From contig CABUDZ010000056.1 in assembly GCA_902490445.1 (NCBI GenBank), forward strand, positions 1 through 14,390: DNA of 14,390 nucleotides, in the 5' to 3' direction. Numbering within the stretch: the stretch's first letter is position 1; every line of letters starts with the position of its first letter. The notes beneath the pieces were generated by a model. The model saw only the letters and a list, made by a program, of their open reading frames with translations, was not told where the DNA came from and made no database searches. The translations under genes were made by a program, and so were the position numbers. The DNA comes from an uncultured Collinsella sp. Its GTDB lineage: Bacteria > Actinomycetota > Coriobacteriia > Coriobacteriales > Coriobacteriaceae. Positions 6,613 to 13,560 of this stretch are shown here, piece after piece.

Positions 6613-7473
6613 ATGAAGCTGAAGAAGCTTGGCGCATTTGCCGCCACGGGCGCCATGGCACTCGCCCTCGCACTGACGGGCTGCGGCTCGTCCAACGCCA
6701 CCTCTGGTTCTGATGCCGGTTCCAGCAGCTCTGACGACGCTAAGGTCGAGAAGGTCGACGGCTCCAAGGAGTACGCGCTCGTCAAGGACGGTACGCTGAC
6801 CGTTGGCACCTCTGCCGAGTACGCTCCGTTTGAGTACAAGGATGACAACGGCGATTATCAGGGCTTTGACCTTGAGCTTATCAAGGCTATCGGTGGCAAG
6901 CTGGGTCTGGATGTCGAGTACGTCAACAACGACTTCGACACGCTCGTCCCCGGCGTTGCTTCGGGCGCCAAGTATGACGTTTCCATCGCGGCTATCACCG
7001 ACACGCCCGAGCGTGAGAAGGAAGTCACTTTCTCCGATTCCTACTACATGGACGATCAGGCTATCGTGACCAAGGTCGATAACACCGACATCACGGCCGA
7101 CAACTACAGCGAGAAGCTCAACAACGCCGACGCTACCATCATCGTCCAGTCTGGATCGACCGCCGAGGCCTTTGCCCAGGAGAACTTCCCTAAGGCCAAG
7201 ATCGTCCCCTACAAGGACGCCACCGAGTGCTTCAGCGCCCTGCAGTCCGATAAGGGCGATGCCGTAGTCACCAACCGCTCCGTTGCCAGCCAGCTGACCG
7301 CCGAGCAGTTCAACACCTGCCAGACCATCAAGCAGGTCAGCACCGGCGAGGAGTACGCCATCGCCATCAACCAGGGCAACACCAAACTCAAGGACGACAT
7401 CAACCAGGCCATCAAGGACCTGACCGACGACGGTACCGTTGACGCCCTCATGGCTAAGTACAACATCAAGTAA
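6613..7473 (+). CDS. Amino-acid ABC transporter substrate-binding lipoprotein
   Basis: A 286-residue family 3 solute-binding protein tethered outside the membrane. Residues 1-23 are a lipoprotein signal peptide ending in LTGC, so C24 is lipidated. A Ser/Gly/Asp-rich linker (about 25-50) precedes the binding domain. Family hallmarks include TLTVGTSAEYAPFEY, GFDLELIKAIG, YDVSIAAITDTPEREKEVTFSDSYY and a late EEYAIAINQGN. The arginine in the TPERE loop is the usual contact for the ligand alpha-carboxylate, which supports an amino acid ligand; which one cannot be told. ATG 6613 has a strong GGAAGGAG (6598-6605). It is first in an operon with the permease and ATPase; a hairpin lies directly downstream. 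Confidence 0.95.
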   Translation: MKLKKLGAFAATGAMALALALTGCGSSNATSGSDAGSSSSDDAKVEKVDGSKEYALVKDGTLTVGTSAEYAPFEYKDDNGDYQGFDLELIKAIGGKLGLDVEYVNNDFDTLVPGVASGAKYDVSIAAITDTPEREKEVTFSDSYYMDDQAIVTKVDNTDITADNYSEKLNNADATIIVQSGSTAEAFAQENFPKAKIVPYKDATECFSALQSDKGDAVVTNRSVASQLTAEQFNTCQTIKQVSTGEEYAIAINQGNTKLKDDINQAIKDLTDDGTVDALMAKYNIK

Positions 7474-7490
7474 AATAGTCACTTGATTGC

Positions 7491-7529
7491 GCGCGGGCCC
7501 TTTCCATTTTGCGGAGAGGGCCTTTGCGC
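7491..7529 (+). terminator. Hairpin after the binding-protein gene, possible partial terminator
   Basis: GGCCCTTTCC (7496-7505) pairs with GGAGAGGGCC (7513-7522) with one G-U pair and a 7-nt loop. An outer GCGC/GCGC helix (7491-7494 with 7526-7529) flanks a small internal loop. Only a short T-rich stretch follows. Because permease and ATPase genes follow in the same direction, this is likely a leaky terminator or an mRNA-end stabiliser that raises binding protein over permease. Confidence 0.6.
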
Positions 7530-7580
7530 TTCTCTTGACGGAGAGCGTTTCCGTCTCGTTTTGCCGGCAACTTCTACGAT

Positions 7581-7585
7581 AGGAG
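7581..7585 (+). promoter_or_regulatory. Ribosome binding site selecting the TTG start at 7591
   Basis: AGGAG lies five bases before TTG 7591. The next in-frame ATG (7666) would cut into the signal peptide, and further upstream the frame overlaps the hairpin. Confidence 0.7.
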
Positions 7586-7590
7586 CCACC

Positions 7591-8952
7591 TTGTCTCGAC
7601 TGAACAAAGGGGCCACGGAGCAGCGTTTTCCACTGCCCGCCTTGCTCCAAAAGCTAGCCTGCGTCATGGCCGTGGCGCTCGCGCTGGTGTGCGCGGGGGC
7701 ATATGCGCCCACGACCGCCCAGGCGCTTGAGACCGCAAAGATTACTGCCCGACCCAACACCGGTTCGGGCAGCGCTGTGGTCGGCGGCACCGAGACGCGC
7801 ATTACCTGGGAAGTTCAGGCCGATGCCGACGAGGAGCTGAGCGGTCTATCGCTGACGTTTGTCGACGGCACGACGTTTGGTACCGATGACACGCGATTGA
7901 CGATGCTCTCGGGCGAGGACCTCATGGACCGTACGCCCGTGAAGCCTACGTGCAAGGTCGACGGCCAGACGCTCAAGATCGATTTTGGCGAGACGGCTCC
8001 GGCCGGCGGCTATTTCCGTGTCGAGGTCTACGGCGTGACCTTCCCCGTCGAGGGCGGCGACGAGGCTTTTAGCGGCACCTACACGTTGGCTGACGGTTCA
8101 ACCAAGAAGATCTCCAAGATTCCTTCCGTCGAGATTAAGGGCGTGACGGCATTCGATAACTTCCTGGCCGACCTTAAGGAGCAGCCGTGGGTCGAGGCCT
8201 GGAATTCCAACATGTTCCTTCGCCTGTTCCTGAACCCGGTCATTTTGGTTCAGAGCCTGCCGATCGTATTCAAAGGCTTCCTCATGTCGCTCTCGATCGT
8301 GCTCGTGGCATTTCCGTTGGCCATTCCCTTTGGCTTTGCCTTGTCACTCATGCGCATCTCCAAGTCGCGCATCCTGCGTTGCCTTGCCGGCATCTATGTG
8401 AATATCATCCGCGGTACGCCGGCGTTCCTGCAGATCTACATCGCGTTCTTTGGCCTGCCGCTGGCCGGCGTCAAGGTTGACGATTATGTGCTGGGCGTCA
8501 TCGTCATGGCCATGAACTCGTCCGCCTACCTGTGCGAGATCTTCCGCGCCGGTATTCAGTCGATCCCCAAGGGCCAGAACGAGGCCGCGCGCTCGCTGGG
8601 CATGAACGCCTTCCAGACGCTGCTCTACGTTATGATTCCGCAGACGTTCCGCAATGTCCTGCCTACGCTGACCAGCGAGTTTATCCTGCTTTACAAGGAT
8701 ACGTCGCTGCTCGCGGCCGTGGGCGTGGTCGAGATCGTCATGAACGCCCGTACCATTGTGGCCACGACGGGTTCCATTACGCCATATGTGGTTGCCGCGC
8801 TGTTCTATCTGGTTATTACCCTGCCGCTTGCTCGCTTGGTGAGCGGTCTTGAGGCGAGGCTGCTGGGTACGGCCGAAACCAAAAAGAAGCGTCCCGCCAA
8901 GAGCGCCGGACGGGTCGTCGCGACGCCCGCCGATCACATCGCCGGTCTGTAA
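7591..8952 (+). CDS. Amino-acid ABC transporter permease with N-terminal secreted domain
   Basis: A 453-residue permease, about twice the length of a usual His/Glu/Gln-type permease (about 220-240). It starts with TTG at 7591. Residues 1-45 resemble a signal peptide or first membrane helix (KLACVMAVALALVCAGAYA, then AQA). Residues 46-183 form an extracellular, beta-rich, Thr/Asp/Gly-rich domain with no cysteine pair and no solute-binding signature. Residues from about 220 to 430 are the permease: several membrane segments plus the EAA-type loop beginning at residue 331 (EAARSLGMNAFQ, then PQTFRNVLP), which contacts the ATPase. The C-terminal tail is basic (KKKRPAK). The ATPase gene follows with its ribosome site overlapping this stop codon. 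Some permeases carry fused binding domains, but this N-terminal domain does not look like one. Confidence 0.88.
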   Translation: MSRLNKGATEQRFPLPALLQKLACVMAVALALVCAGAYAPTTAQALETAKITARPNTGSGSAVVGGTETRITWEVQADADEELSGLSLTFVDGTTFGTDDTRLTMLSGEDLMDRTPVKPTCKVDGQTLKIDFGETAPAGGYFRVEVYGVTFPVEGGDEAFSGTYTLADGSTKKISKIPSVEIKGVTAFDNFLADLKEQPWVEAWNSNMFLRLFLNPVILVQSLPIVFKGFLMSLSIVLVAFPLAIPFGFALSLMRISKSRILRCLAGIYVNIIRGTPAFLQIYIAFFGLPLAGVKVDDYVLGVIVMAMNSSAYLCEIFRAGIQSIPKGQNEAARSLGMNAFQTLLYVMIPQTFRNVLPTLTSEFILLYKDTSLLAAVGVVEIVMNARTIVATTGSITPYVVAALFYLVITLPLARLVSGLEARLLGTAETKKKRPAKSAGRVVATPADHIAGL

Positions 8953-8964
8953 GGAGGTCCTATC

Positions 8965-9717
8965 ATGAGCGAAACCAATAACTCGAACGAGGTCGTCGTC
9001 AGCATCAAGAACCTCCAGAAGGCTTTTGGCGATAACGTGGTCCTGCGCGATATCGATCTTGATGTGCATAAAGGCGAGGTCGTCGTTGTCTTGGGTCCCT
9101 CGGGCTCGGGCAAGTCGACGATGCTTCGCTGCATCAATCGTCTGGAGCATCCCACGAGCGGCTCGATTGTCGTTGAGGGCGTGGACGTGTGCGCCAAGGG
9201 CGTGGACCTCAACAAGGTACGTACGCATCTGGGCATGGTGTTCCAGCAGTTCAATTTGTTCCCGCACCTGTCAGTCAAAAAGAACGTCATGCTCGCACAG
9301 CAAAAGGTACTCAAGCGCAGCAAGGAAGAGGCCGAGAAAATCGCTATCGAGGAGCTGACCAAGGTCGGTCTTGCCGAGCGCATCGACTTTATGCCGAGCC
9401 AGCTCTCGGGTGGCCAGCAGCAGCGCGTTGCCATCGCCCGCGCCCTGTCGATGAACCCTCACGTCATGCTCTTTGACGAGGCCACGTCGGCGCTCGACCC
9501 CGAGCTGGTTCGCGACGTTCTTGGCGTTATGCGCGATCTTGCACGTGACGGTATGACCATGATCGTCGTGACGCATGAGATGGGCTTTGCCCGCGACGTC
9601 GCCGACCGCGTCGTCTTTATGGACGGCGGCGTTATCGTGGAAGAGGGTACGCCGAGCGAGGTCTTCGACCACCCCAAGAGCGAGCGCACCAAGGCGTTCT
9701 TGGGAAATATCTCGTAG
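8965..9717 (+). CDS. Amino-acid ABC transporter ATP-binding protein
   Basis: A 250-residue cytoplasmic ATPase of the polar amino-acid (GlnQ/HisP) type that powers the importer. Walker A is GPSGSGKST (44-52); the Q-loop is in MVFQQFNLFPHL (about 94-95). The signature LSGGQ is at 147-151, Walker B VMLFDE at 167-172, the D-loop SALD follows, and the switch histidine is H204. ATG 8965 is preceded by AAGGAGG (8951-8957), which overlaps the permease stop codon, indicating translational coupling. It is the last gene of the operon. Confidence 0.96.
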   Translation: MSETNNSNEVVVSIKNLQKAFGDNVVLRDIDLDVHKGEVVVVLGPSGSGKSTMLRCINRLEHPTSGSIVVEGVDVCAKGVDLNKVRTHLGMVFQQFNLFPHLSVKKNVMLAQQKVLKRSKEEAEKIAIEELTKVGLAERIDFMPSQLSGGQQQRVAIARALSMNPHVMLFDEATSALDPELVRDVLGVMRDLARDGMTMIVVTHEMGFARDVADRVVFMDGGVIVEEGTPSEVFDHPKSERTKAFLGNIS

Positions 9718-9742
9718 CCGCTTTATATGACGGACATAACAG

Positions 9743-9778
9743 AAAACGGGAGCCGGATGTGATCCGGCTCCCGTTTTT
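9743..9778. terminator. Bidirectional terminator of ABC operon and flavodoxin gene
   Basis: A perfect 16-bp stem (9743-9758 with 9762-9777) with a 3-nt loop, beginning with four A residues and ending in five T residues. It therefore works on both strands, ending the ABC operon on plus and the DUF3793/flavodoxin operon on minus. Confidence 0.93.
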
Positions 9779-9834
9779 GTTGGGATGCGAATGTGTTTTG
9801 GTGCAGAGCTCGTTATGGGCGGAGCTCATTGCCG

Positions 9835-10254
9835 CTAGGCGAGCTCGGCTCCAAGGGCGCGGCAGGCCGCCTCGCCCTCATCGTCGGGAGCGTCGTAGCA
9901 GATGACGGAATCGACGACGTTGACGCCCGCCTCGTCGGCGTCGGCCTTCCAGTTGTCCATCCACTCGCCCTCGGCCCACGAATAGGAGCCAAAGAGGACG
10001 ACCTTCTTGTCGCCGAGAACCTCCTTGACCTCGTCCCACATCGGCTGGAACTCATCGTACTCGAGTTCCTCGGAGCCCATGGCGGGGCAGCCGAAGGCGA
10101 AGGCGTCGTAGTCGGCGGCCCTGTCGGCAGAGAAGTCGGCGCAGGGGATGACCTCGGTCTCGGCACCCGCGGACGTGGCGCCTTCGGCGACGAGGTTTGC
10201 CATGGCCTCGGTATTGCCCGTGCCGCTCCAGTAGACGACTGCGATCTTGCTCAT
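9835..10254 (-). CDS. Flavodoxin (short-chain)
   Basis: A 139-residue FMN electron carrier, the typical length of short-chain clostridial flavodoxins. The FMN-phosphate loop is WSGTGNTEAMA near residues 9-19, following MSKIAVVY. Later loops include FGCPAMGSEELE and LFGSYSWAEGEWMDNW, with aromatic residues placed to stack on the flavin. The protein is strongly acidic, as expected. ATG 10254 follows AAAGGA on the minus strand; the frame stays open further upstream, but there it overlaps the next gene. It lies 46 bases downstream of the DUF3793 gene in the same direction, so they are probably one operon. Flavodoxin commonly replaces ferredoxin under iron limitation. Confidence 0.95.
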   Translation of the reverse strand: MSKIAVVYWSGTGNTEAMANLVAEGATSAGAETEVIPCADFSADRAADYDAFAFGCPAMGSEELEYDEFQPMWDEVKEVLGDKKVVLFGSYSWAEGEWMDNWKADADEAGVNVVDSVICYDAPDDEGEAACRALGAELA

Positions 10255-10300
10255 ATGTTTTCCTTTCGGTTGTGCGGCGTGCGGCCGCGTTTTGTATGCT

Positions 10301-11005
10301 CTATCGGGTTGCCTGGACAAGTTGTCCCAGGGTGCAGCCCTGTTGATAGATGTACGTAAGGTATTGCGTGCATGCGCGATAGGAATCGAAGGTCGTGAGC
10401 GCCTGCTCAACGTTTGTGTATACCTTCCATGCGCCAAAGACCTTATAGTTTTCGCCGTGCTGGACGATAAACTGATGGACATCTTCGTAGGGATAGCCCA
10501 AAAAATAGCCAATTTCGTGGGGGAACTCGCACATGCACCCCGTATCGCAGTGCCTATTTCGCGCGAGTGCGCAGACGCTGCTGTCATAGGCGCTTTCTGC
10601 GGCATTGCTGCTTGCCAGCGTGATGCGCGCGGCGAGATGCACCAGGGATGCGGGCAGGTTGTGGACATCGTAACCTTCGGCGGTAAGCGCCGTCGTGGCG
10701 CGGGGGTCGGAGAGGTATCGCATGAGGTCCGCAGGGCGGTACACATAGATGAGCGCTCCGCAGGGGCGCCAGACCAAAACGCTCATATGGATCCCGAGTG
10801 GCTGGAGCTCGCGGTTGCATTGGGCAATGACCGCGAGCAGGCGAGAGCGTCGCTCTTCGATATGGGCGGCGCCGGGTTTTCCGCCTTGGTTGGCGTAAAC
10901 GCCGGGATAGGTAAAGAGCGAAGCCGGCTTGATACCTGCGAGCGTAGGGGAGCAGTTGCGCACGACAGCCGTTTGGTATGTTGGGATGTCAATGGTTCGA
11001 GTCAC
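10301..11005 (-). CDS. DUF3793 family protein
   Basis: A 234-residue cytosolic protein whose C-terminal half carries the hallmarks I recall for DUF3793: CEFPHEIGYFLGYPYEDVHQFI, then GAWKVYTNVEQALTTFDSYRACTQYL. A cysteine-rich turn, CDTGCMC, precedes the first motif. The N-terminal half has LFTYPGVYANQGG and HMSVLVWRPCGALIYVYRP. There is no membrane segment. The function is unknown; from memory, the family sits beside flavodoxin and iron-transport genes in anaerobes, as here. The GTG start at 11005 has AAAGGAG upstream (minus strand 11010-11016). The cysteines and context hint at a link to iron or redox balance, but this is inference. Confidence 0.85.
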   Translation of the reverse strand: MTRTIDIPTYQTAVVRNCSPTLAGIKPASLFTYPGVYANQGGKPGAAHIEERRSRLLAVIAQCNRELQPLGIHMSVLVWRPCGALIYVYRPADLMRYLSDPRATTALTAEGYDVHNLPASLVHLAARITLASSNAAESAYDSSVCALARNRHCDTGCMCEFPHEIGYFLGYPYEDVHQFIVQHGENYKVFGAWKVYTNVEQALTTFDSYRACTQYLTYIYQQGCTLGQLVQATR

Positions 11006-11029
11006 GATGCTCCTTTCGGGTCCTCAGTT

Positions 11030-11045
11030 GTTAGCCTAGGAAAAC
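11030..11045. promoter_or_regulatory. Candidate DtxR/IdeR-like operator
   Basis: GTTAGCCTAGGAAAAC is an imperfect palindrome around CCTAGG. Nine consecutive bases, GTTAGCCTA, equal the core of the DtxR/IdeR consensus, though the outer half-sites match poorly. It overlaps the -10 and start point of the DUF3793/flavodoxin promoter, where a repressor would act. Confidence 0.4.
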
Positions 11046-11072
11046 TTATACACGAAAGTAAGCCAAGGTCAA
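11045..11072 (-). promoter_or_regulatory. Promoter of the DUF3793-flavodoxin operon
   Basis: On the minus strand, TTGACC (11067-11072) and TATAAG (11045-11050) are 16 bases apart. The predicted start is near 11038, giving a leader of about 33 bases. Confidence 0.6.
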
Positions 11073-11136
11073 CAAAAAAGTTTGAAGCGGGAAACTAATT
11101 GACCGAACCGACACGAGTTTGGAGTAAGATGGGAAC

Positions 11137-11152
11137 ACCCCATGGGGGTATA
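11137..11152. promoter_or_regulatory. CsoR-like copper operator
   Basis: ACCCCATGGGGGTATA contains the 10-bp palindrome CCCCATGGGG (11138-11147) followed by GTATAGGTA. This closely resembles the CsoR operators I recall before bacterial copZ/copA genes (a C-run, 2-4 bases, a G-run then TA). It lies 30 bases before the HMA protein start; TATAAG at 11155-11160 could be the -10. Confidence 0.55.
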
Positions 11153-11181
11153 GGTATAAGAGTTTGGAGAAAGGGGATCGC

Positions 11182-11565
11182 ATGGACGACGTGCTCAACC
11201 CTGCGAATCTCATCGTGCTGGCCGTCATTGCCGTCGGCATGTTTTTTGGACTGCGTCGCATTGCCGCTTCGACACACGGGAAGAGTTGCTGCAGCGATGG
11301 TACGAGCGGCAAGAAGGCCAAAAAGGTTGTTGTGGTGGATACCGATGCGTCACACTATCCCTATAGTGATGAGCTGCTCATCGGCGGCATGAGCTGTGAC
11401 GGCTGCGCTCAGAACGTAGCCAATGCCCTCAATGCGCTGGATGGCGTGTGGGCAACGGTGACGTATGCGGACCACACGGCACGCGTGCGCTCTAAGCAGC
11501 CGGTTGATCGTGGTGTCCTCGAGACGGCTGTGAAAGACGCGGGCTACTACGTCATGACGCTGTAA
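11182..11565 (+). CDS. Membrane-anchored heavy-metal-associated (HMA) domain protein
   Basis: A 127-residue protein with one N-terminal membrane helix (about 9-25), a cysteine pair (C36, C37 in GKSCCSDG), a lysine-rich linker (44-48), and a C-terminal HMA domain (about 63-127). The metal site is GGMSCDGC (C72, C75), the standard soft-metal motif that binds Cu(I) in copper chaperones. The N-terminus, with its helix followed by RR and a Cys-rich patch, resembles FeoB-associated small membrane proteins. ATG 11182 follows AAAGGGG (11170-11176); a TTG 18 bases upstream is less likely. The CsoR-like operator directly upstream supports copper-linked control. Likely role: a membrane-tethered copper-binding or delivery protein. 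Confidence 0.82.
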   Translation: MDDVLNPANLIVLAVIAVGMFFGLRRIAASTHGKSCCSDGTSGKKAKKVVVVDTDASHYPYSDELLIGGMSCDGCAQNVANALNALDGVWATVTYADHTARVRSKQPVDRGVLETAVKDAGYYVMTL

Positions 11566-11591
11566 GCGCCGCCCTGGATGCGCTGCCTTGG

Positions 11592-12017
11592 CTAGGCTCG
11601 TCCGCGCAGTTCGATGTCTTGGATGTCGTCGAAGTCGATGGCGATGTCTCGGAGTTTGAGGAGCTTGAAGGCGGGGAGCGCCTCGTCGAGGATGCCGGTG
11701 CGGCTGCGATAGCCGTATGTATCGTAATAGGTGACACGAATCAAGTCGCCACGTTTGAGACCCTCGAGCTTTTTAGAAAGCGCGAGGGCTTTTTCTTCCG
11801 TGAGCTCACGTTTTGGCTCGACGGTGATTTCCTGCTTGCGCACGAGTTCGTAGTATCCCGTGAGGGCGGCAAAGGGCATAAACTGTGCGGCGCGGTTGGC
11901 GCGCACGGCACCGTTGGCAGTGAGGTTGGGGTCGGCGGCGCGGCGTCTGCCCTCGGGGTCCGCCAGGCGCTCGAAGGCGGTCGGCGGGCGCACGGGCTGC
12001 TGCTTGGGTTTAGGCAC
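11592..12017 (-). CDS. YolD-like family protein
   Basis: A 141-residue protein. The motif NRAAQFMPFAALTGYYELVRKQE is the signature of YolD-like proteins, which in Firmicutes are encoded next to UvrX/YqjW-type Y-family polymerases and may assist them. The C-terminal half (GDLIRVTYYDTYGYRSRTGILDE) looks like a small beta-barrel. The GTG start at 12017 is supported by GGAGG (minus 12023-12027) with a 5-base spacer; an upstream TTG in frame has no such site. The gene overlaps the end of the polymerase gene by eight bases, so the two are translationally coupled and should be made together. Confidence 0.85.
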   Translation of the reverse strand: MPKPKQQPVRPPTAFERLADPEGRRRAADPNLTANGAVRANRAAQFMPFAALTGYYELVRKQEITVEPKRELTEEKALALSKKLEGLKRGDLIRVTYYDTYGYRSRTGILDEALPAFKLLKLRDIAIDFDDIQDIELRGRA

Positions 12018-13515
12018 GATGTCCTCCAACTTGGCCGTTGCGTTCGCGCGCGGTGGCGCCGGCGGTAAAGCTTAATCCCTTGACGAGCGCGTTCTTGCCG
12101 TACTTGCCTTTCACGGCCAGGACGGCGCGCGCCAGGTCGCGCTCGCGCTCATCGGCCTCGTTATCGCTGAACAGATCGATGGTGGCAAATTCCTCGGGCA
12201 TGAGGTTGCCAAATCCCAGGTTGATGCGCTTGACCGGTCGTTTGGGATCGACTGTTTGTGCCCAAAGGTCATCGAAATACCCCATGATCTTCTTAAACGA
12301 ATTAGTGCGCTCGGGCAGCTTTCGCGAGGCGTTGGAGTGCGCAAAGAGCGCGGCATAGCCACCACGCGGTTTGCCGCCGTGTTCGCCCACAAAGATGCCA
12401 TCGATTGCCTGCGCTTCGCGCACCAGATGACGCCTTTCGTCATCGCGCTGGACGGGCTTGGGAGCACGGGGCGCGAGCTCGGGGCCGGCAGTTGCGGTGG
12501 GTTCGATGCTCGATGTGCTCGAGCGCAGGTGCCCGCAGCCGTCTATATACTGCGCCGTGCCGCTGGCGTTGAGCCGGCGTATGTCGGCGCGCTCGCTTGC
12601 ATAGCCCACAAAGAGCGAGATGCTGTCGCACACCACGTGCTTGTCGATCAAATCCAGCACGGCGGCATCGACCATTTCGCGCAAGACGGTGTAGGCCTGC
12701 TCGTAGGCATAGCCCTTCGAGAGCACCTGCCCCGTGGTGGTCGAGGTCGCTTGCGGGCGATAAGCTTGGATATCGGCGATGGTTGTCGGCTCACGCCCGA
12801 AGGCGTGGTCGATAAGATATTCGGCATTGACGCCGAGCTCATCGTAAAGCAGGTTTTCGTCGAGCGCGGCGACGCCCATCAAATCGTAGACGCCGTACTT
12901 TTCGAGGCGGGCTGCCACGCCGGGGCCGATGCCCCAGATATCGGTAATGGGACGATGGGGCCAGATCTCCTTGCGGAAGGTCTCGTCGTCGAGTATGCCG
13001 ATGCGGCTGGGTGCGTGCTTGGCGGTAATGTCGAGCGCTACCTTGGCCTGGAATAGGTTGGGGCCGATACCGACCGTCGCCGTGACGCCGGTACGCGCGA
13101 GGACTTCGTCGCGCAACATGCAGGCGAAGCCTTCCGCATCGGTGTGATAGAGGTCCAGATAGGGTGTCACGTCGATAAAGCACTCGTCAATTGAGTAGAC
13201 GTGAACGTCTTGCGGACTGACGTAGTCCAGGTAGATACCATAGATCTGCGCCGACACCTCCATGTAGTGCTGCATGCGCGGTACGGCCTTAATGTAGTCG
13301 ATGCCGTCGGGAATCTCGAACAGACGGCAGCGATTGTGTATCCCGAGGTCCTTCATGGACTGCGTGATGGCGAGGCAGATAGTCGTGCGCCCGCGCGATT
13401 CGTCGGCAACGACCAGGTTGGTGGTGAGCGGATCGAGCCCACGATCGACGCACTCGACGCTGGCATAAAACGTTTTGAGGTCGATGCAGATGTAAGTGTG
13501 CTGCTCGTGCGCCAT
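12010..13515 (-). CDS. Y-family DNA polymerase (UmuC/UvrX-like translesion polymerase)
   Basis: A 501-residue translesion polymerase that copies past DNA damage. Catalytic residues are D12 (ICIDLKTFYASVE) and D110/E111 (YSIDECFID), with Y17 at the steric-gate position. A helix-hairpin-helix thumb motif is seen in TDIWGIGPGVAARLEKYGV (191-209). The little-finger region includes CDSISLFVGY and RPVKRINLGFGNL, ending with KYGKNALVKG as in YqjW/UvrX proteins. It carries an unusual Pro/Ser/Arg-rich, probably disordered insertion at about 331-386. ATG 13515 is preceded by GGGAGGG (minus 13521-13527). The first gene of a two-gene operon with the YolD-like gene, under a promoter with LexA-like boxes. 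Confidence 0.92.
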   Translation of the reverse strand: MAHEQHTYICIDLKTFYASVECVDRGLDPLTTNLVVADESRGRTTICLAITQSMKDLGIHNRCRLFEIPDGIDYIKAVPRMQHYMEVSAQIYGIYLDYVSPQDVHVYSIDECFIDVTPYLDLYHTDAEGFACMLRDEVLARTGVTATVGIGPNLFQAKVALDITAKHAPSRIGILDDETFRKEIWPHRPITDIWGIGPGVAARLEKYGVYDLMGVAALDENLLYDELGVNAEYLIDHAFGREPTTIADIQAYRPQATSTTTGQVLSKGYAYEQAYTVLREMVDAAVLDLIDKHVVCDSISLFVGYASERADIRRLNASGTAQYIDGCGHLRSSTSSIEPTATAGPELAPRAPKPVQRDDERRHLVREAQAIDGIFVGEHGGKPRGGYAALFAHSNASRKLPERTNSFKKIMGYFDDLWAQTVDPKRPVKRINLGFGNLMPEEFATIDLFSDNEADERERDLARAVLAVKGKYGKNALVKGLSFTAGATARERNGQVGGHRA

Positions 13516-13529
13516 CCGAGCCCTCCCAT

Positions 13530-13543
13530 CAAACACATGTTCT
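13530..13543. promoter_or_regulatory. LexA box 1 (downstream)
   Basis: On the minus strand, AGAACATGTGTTTG matches the Gram-positive/actinobacterial LexA consensus (CGAAC, four bases, GTTYG) at all positions but the first. It lies in the leader of the polymerase gene, 15 bases before the start codon. Confidence 0.65.
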
Positions 13544-13546
13544 TAT

Positions 13547-13560
13547 CGAATACCTGTTCG
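13547..13560. promoter_or_regulatory. LexA box 2 (over the transcription start)
   Basis: CGAATACCTGTTCG differs from the LexA consensus at one half-site base and is flanked by AT/AT, giving an 18-base near-palindrome. It lies directly downstream of the -10 box, so bound LexA would block the promoter. Confidence 0.75.

Noticed and set aside
6583..7650. Long open frame on the minus strand opposite the binding-protein gene (about 355 codons)
   Set aside because: It mirrors the strongly biased codons of a certain gene on the other strand, has no recognisable domain and is Val/Leu/Gly/Asp-rich in a shadow-like way.
8344..9267. Minus-strand open frame of about 307 codons opposite permease and ATPase
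   Set aside because: It spans two well-supported genes, and the His/Asp/Arg-rich translation shows no motif; GC-rich third positions explain the openness.
10247..11098. Plus-strand open frame of about 283 codons opposite DUF3793
   Set aside because: The minus-strand DUF3793 gene has a family motif, GTG with AAAGGAG, and a promoter; the plus frame has none of these.
11099..11130. TTGACC with TAAGAT as the HMA gene promoter
   Set aside because: The spacer would be 20 bases, too long for a standard sigma-70 promoter; TATAAG at 11155-11160 is equally plausible.
12256..13056. Plus-strand open frame of about 266 codons inside the polymerase gene
   Set aside because: Antisense to a polymerase with intact catalytic motifs; no ribosome site or family resemblance.
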